From Streptosporangiaceae bacterium (lineage in GTDB: Bacteria; Actinomycetota; Actinomycetes; Streptosporangiales; Streptosporangiaceae): 55,462 nucleotides of DNA. This document shows, piece after piece, positions 34,621 through 43,422 of this stretch; the first letter of the stretch is position 1; the number at the start of each line of letters is the position of its first letter. The DNA is taken from assembly GCA_030041275.1 (NCBI GenBank), contig JASHOE010000213.1, forward strand, positions 1 through 55,462, in the 5' to 3' direction. The notes below the pieces were generated by a model. That model did no database searches, was not told the origin of the DNA, and worked only from the letters and a program-made list of their open reading frames with translations. Made by a program: the position numbers and the translations under genes.

Positions 34621-35073
34621 GTGACGCCGTCCCGGTTCGTGGTGCAACTGCATGACGCTACCCGGCTGCACTACGACCTGCGGATCCTTGTGGGCGGCGC
34701 GCTTCGGTCATGGGCGGTCCCGAAGGGTCCGTCCATGGACCCGGCGGTTCGCCGGCTGGCCGTGCCGGTTGAGGATCACGAGCTGTCGGCTGGGGACTTT
34801 GAGGGCGTGCACGAAGGCTCGCGGCGCGGCACCGGCGTGGTGATCATTTGGGACGAGGGCCGGGCAGATATTCGTCGTGACGACCCTGGGCATCTGTCCG
34901 TCGTCCTGCACGGGCAGAAGCTGGGCGGCGGTTTTGGCCTGACCCGCACCGGCGTGCAGCGGTGGGTGCTGGTCAAGGTCAGAGACGAGTTCGCGGTGCC
35001 TGGGTCGGACATCACGGCCGACCGGCCGGAGAGCGTGCGAACCGGCCGCAGGTGGCAGGACCTCGTGCGCTAG
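34621..35073 (+). CDS. LigD-type 3'-phosphoesterase domain protein
   Basis: Protein of 150 aa consisting of only the phosphoesterase (PE) domain found in bacterial DNA ligase D. The first motif RFVVQLHDATRLHYDLRI carries the metal/substrate residues H and D, LRSWAVPKGPSMDP follows, then VEDHELSAGDFEGV. PE domains remove 3'-terminal ribonucleotides or phosphates before NHEJ ligation. No ligase or polymerase domain is attached and no Ku gene is seen nearby. The usual GEYGAGTV-type block reads GSRRGTGVVIIWD. GTG 34621. Confidence 0.85.
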   Translation: MTPSRFVVQLHDATRLHYDLRILVGGALRSWAVPKGPSMDPAVRRLAVPVEDHELSAGDFEGVHEGSRRGTGVVIIWDEGRADIRRDDPGHLSVVLHGQKLGGGFGLTRTGVQRWVLVKVRDEFAVPGSDITADRPESVRTGRRWQDLVR

Positions 35074-35648
35074 TGCCGTCGGGACGCCCGCGCCCGAACA
35101 GATCTGCCGATGAACAAAGGCAACATCCTGCTCTACTACCGGCCGGTCACGAACTGATCAACACCGGAAGAGTCGACCACGGGTCTTGACAGTTCGTCGG
35201 CGACGGCAGCGGTCAGGTTTCGAGGGCCGCAACGATCTCTGCAAGCAGGGCATGATTCGAGTCCCTCGAACCGAAGCGCAAGCCTGGAAGGGACAGCAGA
35301 TCGCAACGGGTTGGCGCAAGCTCGTGAGCGCACTGCGCCGCCGAGAAAGGGGAGGGGGGTAGCTTCGTCAGCTTTCAAGGCTCGCGCTTGCAGCATTCCG
35401 AGAACCGCGATGCCTGCATTTCGGCGGACCTGCCATTGCCGCGCTGCGAGGCCGTGGCGCTGCGCTTGAGGTTTCCGCGGACCTAGCCCGGCAGGGCCCG
35501 GTCATTCGGGGCGCGTGGCGACGCTCAGCGGACTACGCCCGGCCCCGCAATGCACCGCTATAAGGCCACTCCCAGGTATCGAAAGCCATCACCGACGTGC
35601 TGCCGGCTGCAGGCGAGTAGTCAGCAGCGGGCGGATGTCGAAGTCCGG
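35074..35648 (+). other. Gene-free stretch
   Basis: No gene, hairpin with a stable stem or known RNA was found. A GATTCGAGTCCCTCG segment near 35250 recalls a tRNA T-arm, but the flanks do not pair. Confidence 0.5.
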
Positions 35649-37769
35649 CTAGAGCAACTCGGCGAGCATCGCAGCGGCTCGTGCCGCGCCATCGGCGGCG
35701 ACGGGTTGGTACTCGATCTGGCGGCTGATCTCGGTGGCGATCGCTTCCGCAATATCGCTAGGGGTGACGTTCTGGTAGTCCATGTACCGGCCGGCGCGGT
35801 ATCGGTCGAGCCTGTGCCGCACGTGGAAGTTCTGCTCGAAGTGGTGGGCGAGCGGGAAGTAGAGGAACGGGCGGCGGCTGGCGGTGAGCTCCATCGCGGT
35901 GCTCAGCCCGCCCTGGACGACGGCGAGGTCGCAGGCGGCCAGGTGGCGGTACAACTCGTGCACGTAGGAACGGATTTCCAGGCCGTCGTGGGCCGGCAAG
36001 CTGGCCGGGTCGATGCGCGGGCCGGCCACCACGATCATCCGCAGGCCGGGCACGCGCTCCCTGGCTTCGGGGAAGGCGGCGATCACGCGCCGCAGCAGGT
36101 GGCCGCCGACTCCGGAGCCCCCGACGGTCACGATGCAGACCCGCTCGTCCGGGCGGTAGCCGAGCACCTTGCGGTCATGAAGCTGGACGGGGTCGAAGCC
36201 GGTTATGTAGCCGGCGAAGTCGTAGTGCTGCTGCGTCCAGTCGCGGATGAGCGGCAGGTCCGGGCCGAAGGTGTCCGGCACAATGTCCTCGGGGTCGCCG
36301 ACGAAGATCGCTTTGTCTCGGATTCGCGGGTAACGGGCGATCTGCTCGATCATCTCGGCGTTGTAGTCGGCGGTGAGACGAGCTTCCTGTTCTCCGCCAT
36401 CGGGCATGGGCAGCCAGCCGACGAAGTCGGTGAACCACGCGTAGGCGGCCGTCTTGAGCTCGGGGTTCTCATGCAGGTAGTAGTCCAGGTCCCAGGACTC
36501 GTCGCCGATCCACAGGTCGTAGTGCTCGTCGCGGGTCAAGTCGTGGAAGACCATGAAGTTGGCGAGCAGGATCTCATCCATCCGCCGGATCGCCTGGAAT
36601 GCGTGCAGGTCGTGTCCGGCCGACTCGGACTCGATGTGCCCAGACTCGCTCGCGAGCAGGGCGCTGGCGGGGTGCACCCGCTCGCCGCGAGCCTGCAGGA
36701 CGGTGGTGACCGGATGCTGGGCCAGCCAGTCGATCTCGAGGTCAGGCTGCAGCTTGCGGAGCTCGTCGGCGACCGCTGCGTCGCGCTGCGCGTGGCCGAG
36801 GCCGATCGGCGAGGAGATATACAGGGCGCGCTTACGCCGCGAGCGGCTTCGTACCCAGCGGGGCCGGGCTGCTGACAGGCATGCGAAATCCCTGATTAGA
36901 ACGTTCGTAGGGACGGGGTCCCGCAGGTGGGGCGCGTGGCCGCAGCCTTCGAACGTGACCAGCTGCGCCCCCGGGATCGCCGCCGCCACAGCGGCACCTC
37001 GCGCGGGCCCAACGATTGCGTCCTGGGTCCCTTGGATGACGAGGGTGGGGCAGCGCACCTGGGCGCAGAGCCGCAGCGCGCTTTCCGAGTCGTTAAACCA
37101 TTCCGCGTCCATGCCGCGAAGGATGGTCTGCGGGTCGGTCTGACCACCCCACCCGATCGCATCCTCAGTGGGCTTGGTCGAGTGCGGCTCCGTGAACGTC
37201 TGCGCGAAGAAGAACTGCAGAAACCCTGGCCAGTCATGGAGCCAGTAGTGGCGATTCCATTTGGCCCAGCCCTCGAGTGTCGCCGGCTGCACATCGAACG
37301 GGTGGGGGCCTTCCTCATCGCCAGGCTCATCGGTCAGCGACAGGTCCGGCGAGATCAGCACGAGCCGCGTGACCTGCTCGGGATGCTCAACGGCGAGGAT
37401 CAGGTCGTCTCCGGCACCGCACCACGACACGAGCGTTACCTGCGTGGCGCCGACTTTGTCCAGCACCGCAAGGGCGTCGTCCGCAGTTGCGCGCCGATCG
37501 TAGGAGCGCACGTCACCTGGACGGTCCGAGCGCCCGTTACCGCGCCGGTCGAACGTCACCACCCGGCCGTGCCGGGCCAGATAGGGGATCTGCATCTTCC
37601 ATGCCCGGGAGTGGATGATTTCCCAGCTTGGAAGCAGCAAGATGGTGGGCTCGCCGCTGCCATAGACCTCGTAGTAGATCTGGACGCCGTCGCGCGTGAC
37701 GTAGCCGGCACTATCGGGGTAGCGTGCCCGCGACTGCTCGCGGGTCGGCTCACTTACCGTGTTATCCAT
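35649..37769 (-). CDS. Alpha/beta hydrolase fused to a UDP-glycosyltransferase-like domain
   Basis: Two enzymes in one chain of 706 aa. The N-terminal third (residues 22-320) is an alpha/beta hydrolase: YYEVYGSGEPTILLLPS, VVTFDRRGNGRSDRP, a nucleophile elbow VSWCGAG with Cys117 in place of Ser, the acid region VIQGTQDAIVGP and the base H in FEGCGHAPHLRDP. From about 335 to the end is a glycosyltransferase of GT-B fold (ISSPIGLGHAQRDAAVADEL, VTVGGSGVGGHLLRRVI, DLAVVQGGLSTAMELTASR and PFLYFPLAHHFEQN). ATG 37769 is within the TetR gene end, overlapping 16 bp. It is a likely target of that regulator (inference). Confidence 0.85.
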   Translation of the reverse strand: MDNTVSEPTREQSRARYPDSAGYVTRDGVQIYYEVYGSGEPTILLLPSWEIIHSRAWKMQIPYLARHGRVVTFDRRGNGRSDRPGDVRSYDRRATADDALAVLDKVGATQVTLVSWCGAGDDLILAVEHPEQVTRLVLISPDLSLTDEPGDEEGPHPFDVQPATLEGWAKWNRHYWLHDWPGFLQFFFAQTFTEPHSTKPTEDAIGWGGQTDPQTILRGMDAEWFNDSESALRLCAQVRCPTLVIQGTQDAIVGPARGAAVAAAIPGAQLVTFEGCGHAPHLRDPVPTNVLIRDFACLSAARPRWVRSRSRRKRALYISSPIGLGHAQRDAAVADELRKLQPDLEIDWLAQHPVTTVLQARGERVHPASALLASESGHIESESAGHDLHAFQAIRRMDEILLANFMVFHDLTRDEHYDLWIGDESWDLDYYLHENPELKTAAYAWFTDFVGWLPMPDGGEQEARLTADYNAEMIEQIARYPRIRDKAIFVGDPEDIVPDTFGPDLPLIRDWTQQHYDFAGYITGFDPVQLHDRKVLGYRPDERVCIVTVGGSGVGGHLLRRVIAAFPEARERVPGLRMIVVAGPRIDPASLPAHDGLEIRSYVHELYRHLAACDLAVVQGGLSTAMELTASRRPFLYFPLAHHFEQNFHVRHRLDRYRAGRYMDYQNVTPSDIAEAIATEISRQIEYQPVAADGAARAAAMLAELL

Positions 37770-38386
37770 TGCTCGATCCAATCCAGCAGTTCACGGTGTC
37801 CGGTCTCGATGCCGCCCAGGCGCTCGATGATGATGCCGAGGTTGAACGTCATCACCAGCGAGACCAGTGCCTCGAGCGGCAGCCCGATGCCAAGCTCTCG
37901 GCGCGGCTGCTCGAACGCGTCGGTTAGCACAGCCCGCCAGTCGGCATTCACTTGCGCCAGGCGCGCCTTCATGTCGTGGTTGTTCCAGGCCAGCGCCTGG
38001 AGCTCCAGCCAGATCTTCTGGTAGCTGACGTCCTCAGCCAGCAGGTAGCGCATCGCGGTCCGCCACTTGTCCGCGAAGGGCACGTCGGCCGCGTACAGCT
38101 CACGCTGCCGGGCTATCAGACGGCGGGTGAACCGTTCGAGCGCCTGCACCAGCAAGTTCTCGTTCGACCCGAAGTAATAGTGCACCAGGCCGTGATTGAT
38201 ACCGGCCTCCTCCGCCAGTCGCCGCGTCGTCACCCCCGCATAGCCGACGCTGGCCAGCAGCCGTTCCGCTGCGTCCAGCAGCGCCTCCTGCGCAGCGGCT
38301 CGCGCCACCGTCTTGTGCGCCGCGACGCTTTCTGTCGCAGCCACGGCGCATCCGCCATCTGCCACCGGTCGCCGCTCCCTGCGCAT
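37754..38386 (-). CDS. TetR-family transcriptional regulator
   Basis: Protein of 210 aa. The N-terminal helix-turn-helix reads ALLDAAERLLASVGYAGVTTRRLAEEAGINHGLVHYYFGSNENLL. The C-terminal ligand domain is all-helical (ALERFTRRLIARQ, LGIGLPLEALVSLVMTFNLGIII). ATG 38386 was chosen over the start at 38434, whose extra residues lie in the operator. It has no strong ribosome site, so leaderless translation is possible. The gene overlaps the hydrolase-glycosyltransferase fusion. The operator-like palindrome at 38404 suggests autoregulation. Confidence 0.88.
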   Translation of the reverse strand: MRRERRPVADGGCAVAATESVAAHKTVARAAAQEALLDAAERLLASVGYAGVTTRRLAEEAGINHGLVHYYFGSNENLLVQALERFTRRLIARQRELYAADVPFADKWRTAMRYLLAEDVSYQKIWLELQALAWNNHDMKARLAQVNADWRAVLTDAFEQPRRELGIGLPLEALVSLVMTFNLGIIIERLGGIETGHRELLDWIEQWITR

Positions 38387-38403
38387 GTTCTTAGTCGAAC
38401 GGA

Positions 38404-38419
38404 TTAGTCGTATGACTAA
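38404..38419 (-). promoter_or_regulatory. Operator palindrome of the TetR gene
   Basis: TTAGTC-GTAT-GACTAA is a perfect inverted repeat 18 bp upstream of the TetR start; a further half-site TTAGTC is at 38391-38396. Position and symmetry suit TetR binding. Confidence 0.7.
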
Positions 38420-38617
38420 CCTCGCAGTAATCATTGTCGGATGTCAAGGTCAGTCCGCGTTGCTGCCGCGGGTTACGGTCGAGGTGAGAGGTGGAGGCGG
38501 CGGTTGAATATGTCAGGCCGGTGATAGCAGGCGATGTCGAAGCGATCACGGTGCCGGCCAGCGACCGGCACAGCAGCTATCCGCGGTACCAGCCCAGCCG
38601 GAAGGCAGTAACTCGCG

Positions 38618-39166
38618 GTGCCAATCGACATCGCTAGGTATGACCCACGCTGGCCGGAGCAGTTCAGTGCCGAGGCTTCCATTCTGACCGAGCTACTCCG
38701 GCCATGGCTGGCCTCGCCCGTCGAGCACATCGGCTCCACGTCCGTGCCCGGCCTCGCCGCCAAGCCCATCCTCGACATGATGGCGGGCGTGCATGACCTG
38801 CATTCCGCCAAGGACGCGATCCCAGTTCTGACAAGCCACGGCTACACGCACGGCCAGCACCGGCCAGCGACCCTGTGGTTCCACAAGGCCCGGAGCGGGA
38901 GCATTCCGGAGCAGGCCCTGCATCTAACCGAGCCAGGCAGCAGCCTGTGGCGCGAACGGCTGGCCTTCCGCGATGCGCTCCGCGCAGACCCGCTGCTCGC
39001 GCACCAGTACCAGGAACTGAAGGAACGGCTCGCAGCCGACAGCGCCGATATGGCCGCGTACACGGCGGGCAAGCGCGAGTTTGTCATCCAGGTGCTGGCG
39101 CGAGCGGGAGTCACGGCCGAGCAATGGCGGCAGGCGAGAAGCCAGGAAGCACCGCGACAGACTTGA
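38618..39166 (+). CDS. GrpB family protein (UPF0157)
   Basis: Protein of 182 aa with the GrpB/nucleotidyltransferase-like signature: ARYDPRWPEQFSAEASILTELL, then VEHIGSTSVPGLAAKPILDMM and LTEPGSSLWRERLAFRDALRADP. The HIGSTSVPGLAAKPIxD box is diagnostic. Relatives belong to the nucleotidyltransferase superfamily, but reaction and partner are not known. GTG 38618. It follows the divergent TetR gene; a 7-bp-stem hairpin GTGCCGG...CCGGCAC lies at 38551-38571. Confidence 0.9.
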   Translation: MPIDIARYDPRWPEQFSAEASILTELLRPWLASPVEHIGSTSVPGLAAKPILDMMAGVHDLHSAKDAIPVLTSHGYTHGQHRPATLWFHKARSGSIPEQALHLTEPGSSLWRERLAFRDALRADPLLAHQYQELKERLAADSADMAAYTAGKREFVIQVLARAGVTAEQWRQARSQEAPRQT

Positions 39167-39199
39167 AGGGGGCCGGGCGTAGTGGCTGCCCTGCGGTCG

Positions 39200-39466
39200 C
39201 TACTCTTGCTCCTTCGGCGCGACGAACCGTGACGACGTGTGAAATTCGTCCGACGCCATCAGGGTCCGAAGGTCTGCTTCAGTCTGATCCAGGTCGACTC
39301 GCCGCGCCAGAACCTGGGTGGGCACTGCTACACGATCACCGATGATCGCGAGGAACAGGTGTTCGGCGCCGACGTGCTTGTGTCCCGCCTCGGCGGCGAT
39401 CTTGCTTGCCGCTGTGACAAGCTGGCGGTATCGCGGTGTGGGAACCGGCTCGCTCGTATCGGCCAT
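39200..39466 (-). CDS. Small Clp N-domain-like protein
   Basis: Protein of 88 aa. RYRQLVTAASKIAAEAGHKHVGAEHLFLAII resembles one Clp repeat (the R domain that binds adaptors in ClpC/ClpA): the GHKHVGAEHLFLAI block is typical. There is no AAA domain, so it would work as a free-standing binding module, perhaps as a Clp adaptor or decoy (inference). ATG 39466 follows GAGAATCC; the open frame continues upstream but without the motif. Confidence 0.7.
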   Translation of the reverse strand: MADTSEPVPTPRYRQLVTAASKIAAEAGHKHVGAEHLFLAIIGDRVAVPTQVLARRVDLDQTEADLRTLMASDEFHTSSRFVAPKEQE

Positions 39467-39548
39467 GCACGGATTCTCAATCGACGGCCACCGTGCCCGC
39501 AATAGCAAGCGGGATAGCCGGCTGGCTGCAGACTGGCTAGACAGCACG

Positions 39549-40121
39549 TCACGATCGCATACGGACCCTTGATCGGCGGCACTGGGGCCAGGGGCCTGCT
39601 CGGTGCCGAGCCGCATTCTCGCCGTACGATCGCTCTTTTTGCATTGCTGTCGATATCACGAGGCGGACTGTTGATGACTCGAGTGCCTTGATGCCGGCTT
39701 CCCGGACGCCAGCGTAGTACGGGCTGTTGGTGAGGATGGCAACTCCCCGCGGTGCCTTCGGCGAATCGATCACAGCCAGCAGCGCACTGAACCCGTTGGT
39801 GAGGCCGCCGTGCCAGGCGAGGGTGGTGTCGCCGGAGATCGCGAGTTGCCAGCCCAATCCCGCCGCGCGCGGCGAACCGGGTTGAGGGGTGCGGCTCAGC
39901 CGGATCGCCGGTCCGAGCGGCGTCCTGTCGGGCTCGAGCTGGGCCCGCAGGAACCTGTCCAGGTCTGCGGCGGTGGACAGCAACCCGATCGCGCCCGGCA
40001 GCAATGCATAGTCCGAGTAGGGCAACAGGAAGCCGGCCTTGTCATGCCCTCGTGCGGTGTTCTTGTCGGGATTCATGCCGGTCGCCGACATGTCCAGCGG
40101 CCCGCAGATGCGCTGCTGCAG
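39549..40121 (-). pseudogene. Serine hydrolase (beta-lactamase/PBP-like) C-terminal fragment
   Basis: The fragment reads LLQQRICGPLDMSATGMNPD, then KAGFLLPYSDYALLPGAIGLLSTAADLDRFL and GLGWQLAISGDTTLAWHGGLTNGFSALLAVID, then TNSPYYAGV. These are the C-terminal motifs of class-C-like serine hydrolases, including the WHGGLTNGF block. The N-terminal half with SxxK and YxN is absent. It joins a HAD fragment at about 40121-40128. The 3' tail after about 39680 looks out of frame with the family. Confidence 0.75.
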
Positions 40122-40127
40122 TAGGCA

Positions 40128-40320
40128 TGTCCACGTCGTGCCCGACCTCAGCCGCCCTGGCCTGGGCCCAGGTGCCTGCGCCCTGGCTCATGTCCATCAG
40201 GTACTGGTCCGGTTCCAGCACTAGGCCGATCTCGGCTAGCGCGCGTTCGCCGACCTTGTAGTACCACTGCTCGGTATCGACCAGCACGCCGTCGTGATCG
40301 AACAAGATGTACTTCTTCAC
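40128..40320 (-). pseudogene. HAD phosphatase N-terminal fragment
   Basis: From GTG 40320 the frame reads KKYILFDHDGVLVDTEQWYY (HAD motif I DxDGVLVDTE), then KVGERALAEIGLVLEPDQYL and GAGTWAQARAAEVG. After about 65 residues the match ends, at the same place where the serine hydrolase fragment starts. Motifs II-IV are missing. Confidence 0.75.
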
Positions 40321-40623
40321 CTAAGCCATCCTTCCCAGGGGCTTCGAATGGCGTCGGCAAGACCACCGTGCAGCTTGCGATGCGAGCCACATGGCGACCG
40401 TCGCTGCGGAACCAACGGGAGTTGCCGCTGCCACTGAGAACCGTCGTGTCCGACGAGGTCGCACCGGTCGCCGGTGATTTCTGGCTGGCGACAGGAGCGC
40501 TGCGGCGCGGCAGGTTTGCAGACGCTCCACGTAAGTGCGGCTTCGCACGAGGACGATTCCAGTCGTGGCGGGAGGCCCGACCGTAGGCTGGTCACGGGAT
40601 CGGCGTCGTGAGAGGAGACCCGT
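40321..40623 (+). other. Gene-free stretch with a P-loop-like remnant
   Basis: At 40341-40380 one frame reads ASNGVGKTTVQLA, a perfect Walker A form, but it has no start, no Walker B and no recognisable continuation. It may be the remnant of an NTPase. The end of the stretch carries the AGGAGA site of the next gene. Confidence 0.35.
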
Positions 40624-41352
40624 GTGCCGTACGTCAACCGTGGCGAGGCGAAGATCTGGTACACAGTGCAGGGGACAGGGTTTCCGATGCTGACGCTGGC
40701 GCCGGGCGGGATGCGCTCGAGCGTGCCACTGTGGGAGATGGCGGCGATCAACCCGCTGACCGCGTACGCCGGGCAGTACCAGATGATCGCGATGGACCAG
40801 CGCAACGCCGGCCTGTCCACCGGCCCGTTTGACGCACGCGACCCGTGGGGTGCCTACGCGGCAGACCAGCTCGCGGTCATGGATCATCTTGGCATCGACC
40901 GGTTCCTGGTGTTCGGCTGCTGCATCGGCGGCCCGTTCATCCTGAAGCTGTGCGAAGTCGCGCCGGAACGCGTCGTCGCGGCTGTCCTCGAGCAGCCGGT
41001 CGGGATCATCGCGGGCAACCGAGAGGTCTTTGACAACCTGTGGAAGCCGTGGGGTGAGCAGCTCATGGACAAGCGCGACGATCTCGGCAGCGACGAGATC
41101 GAGGCGTTCGCTACCAGAATGTGGGCTCCCGACTTCGCCGTCAGCGTGACCCGGGACCAGGTGCGGTCCTTCCGCACGCCGATGCTCGTCCTCCCCGGAG
41201 TCGATGAGTACCACCCGACCGAGACCGGCCGCGAGATCGCCGCACTCGCGCCGGCCGCCGAGCTGATCGAGCCGTGGAAGGACCCCGAGCATCTTCCCGC
41301 GGCCACCGAAGCGGTCGGTCGGTTCCTGTGGGACCACACGCCGCGCGAGTAG
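40624..41352 (+). CDS. Alpha/beta hydrolase with cysteine nucleophile
   Basis: Protein of 242 aa. The fold is clear: WYTVQGTGFPMLTLAPGG, IAMDQRNAGLSTGP, the nucleophile elbow FGCCIGG, PMLVLPGVDEYHPTETG near the acid, and the base His in DPEHLPAA. At the nucleophile position of GxSxG there is Cys100 (G98-C-C100-I-G102), as in dienelactone-type hydrolases. The natural substrate is unknown. GTG 40624 is preceded by GAGAGGAGAC. Unlike the longer hydrolase at 35649, it is a stand-alone domain. Confidence 0.85.
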   Translation: MPYVNRGEAKIWYTVQGTGFPMLTLAPGGMRSSVPLWEMAAINPLTAYAGQYQMIAMDQRNAGLSTGPFDARDPWGAYAADQLAVMDHLGIDRFLVFGCCIGGPFILKLCEVAPERVVAAVLEQPVGIIAGNREVFDNLWKPWGEQLMDKRDDLGSDEIEAFATRMWAPDFAVSVTRDQVRSFRTPMLVLPGVDEYHPTETGREIAALAPAAELIEPWKDPEHLPAATEAVGRFLWDHTPRE

Positions 41353-41819
41353 ATGGGCCTTTGGCTACAAAGGCGAGGTGGATGCGAAAGTGCTTCGTCG
41401 AGTTCGGCCTTCGCGGCAGTCGGCAGCCTGCCTATCTGGTGTCCTGTGCGCTCGACCGCGACTGACCGGATCTGCTCAGCCTGAGCTTGGGGGCGGGTCT
41501 TGCTGACTTCGGATCCGCGCGCCGGATCCAGGGGGACGTGAGGGTGACTGGACTTCTTTCAGCCAGAGTCACCAGGTTCCCCGTCAACCACCGTGCTGTA
41601 GTTGTCACGGCCGGTGCCTCTAGTTGTCACGGCCGACCGCCCCCGGCCATCAGGGGGCGTTGCCCACCGGGCCGCTCCCGCGCGGCAGGTTACCCAAAGG
41701 GCGTGCCAGCCGTTGGGGTGCTCGGTGCCGAGCCTGGCGATCCTGTGGCTGTGTCTGCCTTGGGACGAGTCCCCCGGCGATCGTCGCGGTTGCCCGTTGG
41801 ACATGGGATAACTGGTGAC
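41353..41819 (+). other. Gene-free stretch with a 15-bp direct repeat
   Basis: TAGTTGTCACGGCCG occurs at 41599-41613 and 41621-41635 with 22-bp spacing, about two helix turns. Otherwise no gene or RNA is recognised; the open frame here has no ribosome site. The element could regulate the HAD gene at 41820. Confidence 0.5.
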
Positions 41820-42539
41820 GTGAGGATTCGGGCGGTGGCGTTCGACGTTGGCGGCGTGCTCACGCGGGTTGGCCCCGACGTCGCGAATGTATGGCAGGAA
41901 CGGCTGGGCATGACGCGCGGGGAGTTCGGTAAGGCCCTGGCCAGCGTGGACTGCGATGGACGGTCCTACACTGGCCGCCTGAGCCAAACCGATTTCCAGG
42001 CCAGACTTTCCACTGCGCTCGGACTGTCCGCCGCGCAGGCCGACGAGTTCAAGGAGGACATGTTCGGCGAGCTGGACGCCGAGCTCTGCGCCTACGCGGC
42101 CAGTCTGCGGCCGCGCTACACCACCGCAATCCTGAGCGATGCGATCGACGGTGCCCGCCGCGAGTACCAGGCGCGGTACGGGCTCGAGCAACTCGTGGAC
42201 GTCATCATCTACTCCTACGAAGTTGGGCTTGCCAAGCCAGACCCGAGGATTTACCAGCTGCTCTGCGACCGGCTTGCCGTCTCGCCCGGCGGGGTCGTCT
42301 TCCTCGATGACCGCCGCGAGAACGTCAACGCGGCCCGTGAACTCGGCATCCACGCCCTGCTCCACGAGAGCACTTCGCAATCGATTAGGGATGTCGACGC
42401 ACTGCTCGCCAGCGATTTCCTGGCTGAGGGATCGGGGAACACGAGGACTTCGAGGCCGCGTGGGACGCGACTTCGTCGGCAGCCGGATCGCGATGACGAG
42501 CTAACCCTGCGAGTCAGCCGTGACCATCAGAGTGGTTGA
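41820..42539 (+). CDS. HAD-superfamily hydrolase
   Basis: Protein of 239 aa. Motif I is AVAFDVGGVLTRVG, so the second Asp of the usual DxD is Gly (FDVGGV). Motif II is ILSDAIDGA, motif III K is in VGLAKPDPRIYQL, and motif IV is VVFLDDRRENVNAARELGIHALL. These are typical of subfamily IA relatives such as YihX and epoxide-hydrolase N-terminal-like phosphatases. After residue 200 the chain becomes a basic, Thr/Arg-rich tail overlapping the APH gene by 26 bp at the 3' end. GTG 41820 was taken because the motif begins four residues later. Confidence 0.85.
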   Translation: MRIRAVAFDVGGVLTRVGPDVANVWQERLGMTRGEFGKALASVDCDGRSYTGRLSQTDFQARLSTALGLSAAQADEFKEDMFGELDAELCAYAASLRPRYTTAILSDAIDGARREYQARYGLEQLVDVIIYSYEVGLAKPDPRIYQLLCDRLAVSPGGVVFLDDRRENVNAARELGIHALLHESTSQSIRDVDALLASDFLAEGSGNTRTSRPRGTRLRRQPDRDDELTLRVSRDHQSG

Positions 42540-43422
42540 TGTCAGCCACGATCTCGCAAAGCATTCGCTGACCCAGTGCGCTGAGGGCTGGGTTGCTGAC
42601 GAGGTAGTACGGCACGAGGCCGACAGCAATACTGATCGCGATTCCGCGACCGCGGCGCCAGCAGTCGTCGTCAGCGCCAACCAGATGGCGGAAGATCGTC
42701 CGTCCGGCTTGGCCGAAAACGCTCCAGGCGGGATTGAGGTCGGCGGCGGGGTCACCCAGACCGGTGGCGCCGAAGTCAATGACAGCGCGGAGACGCCCGT
42801 CTGCCACCAGCAGATTCGGCGGCGCGAGATCGCTATGGATCCAGCTGTACGTGCCATCCCAGGCCGGGCCTGTCAAGGCGTCGTCCCAGGCGGCCGTTAC
42901 CGCGGGCCCATCGATCAAGTCTCCGGATTGCGCGATCCACTTCCGGGTGGCCGCATCCTGCTCGGCCAGGGGAGGCCGCCCGCCATAGGGGGTTTCGTCG
43001 TTGAGCGGCGGCAGATCGTTGCGGCGCAGCTGGGCCACGAATTGTGCCAGGTCGGCCGCGACCTGACGTTCGTCGTCGACGCGGTCAGCTGCGTACGGCT
43101 GGCCCTGGATCCAGCGGAAGATCGCCCACGAAAACGGGTACTCAGAGGTCGGCGCGCCCTTCGCGACAGGTTCCGGCACCTGCAGCGTCAGCCCCCGCGC
43201 CAGGCGAGGCAGCCACGTGCATTCCCTGTCCAAGCCGCCTGCCCACCGCGCCACCCGGGGCAGCCGAACACACAGGTCAGCACCGAGCCGGTAGATGGCG
43301 TTGACCGTGCCTGTCGTCTGGAGCGCACTGACCGGAAGTTCACTGAAGACCGGAAACTGCTGCGCCACCAACCGTCGAACAAGATCGGAGTCGATGTCGA
43401 CCTCATCGGCGTGCAACTTCAT
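42514..43422 (-). CDS. Aminoglycoside phosphotransferase-family kinase
   Basis: Protein of 302 aa of the APH/choline-kinase fold. Evidence: the nucleotide-site start TTGTVNAIYRLGADLCVRLPR, catalytic loop WIHSDLAPPNLL (HxDxxxxN), and the metal motif VIDFGATGLGDPAAD. FSWAIFRWIQGQPY is the middle hinge. The substrate may be an antibiotic or an endogenous small molecule; families of this type include macrolide kinases. It is convergent to the HAD gene and abuts the first dprA fragment on the other side. Confidence 0.88.
   Translation of the reverse strand: MKLHADEVDIDSDLVRRLVAQQFPVFSELPVSALQTTGTVNAIYRLGADLCVRLPRVARWAGGLDRECTWLPRLARGLTLQVPEPVAKGAPTSEYPFSWAIFRWIQGQPYAADRVDDERQVAADLAQFVAQLRRNDLPPLNDETPYGGRPPLAEQDAATRKWIAQSGDLIDGPAVTAAWDDALTGPAWDGTYSWIHSDLAPPNLLVADGRLRAVIDFGATGLGDPAADLNPAWSVFGQAGRTIFRHLVGADDDCWRRGRGIAISIAVGLVPYYLVSNPALSALGQRMLCEIVADINHSDGHG

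Noticed and set aside
35235..35275. tRNA-like T-arm (GATTCGAGTCC)
   Set aside because: No paired T stem, anticodon arm or acceptor stem around it.
35550..36875. Long plus-strand open frame (441 codons)
   Set aside because: It is the antisense shadow of the hydrolase-glycosyltransferase fusion; no ribosome site and no protein motif.
40341..40380. ASNGVGKTTVQLA Walker A segment as a gene
   Set aside because: No start, Walker B or continuing homology; at most a remnant.
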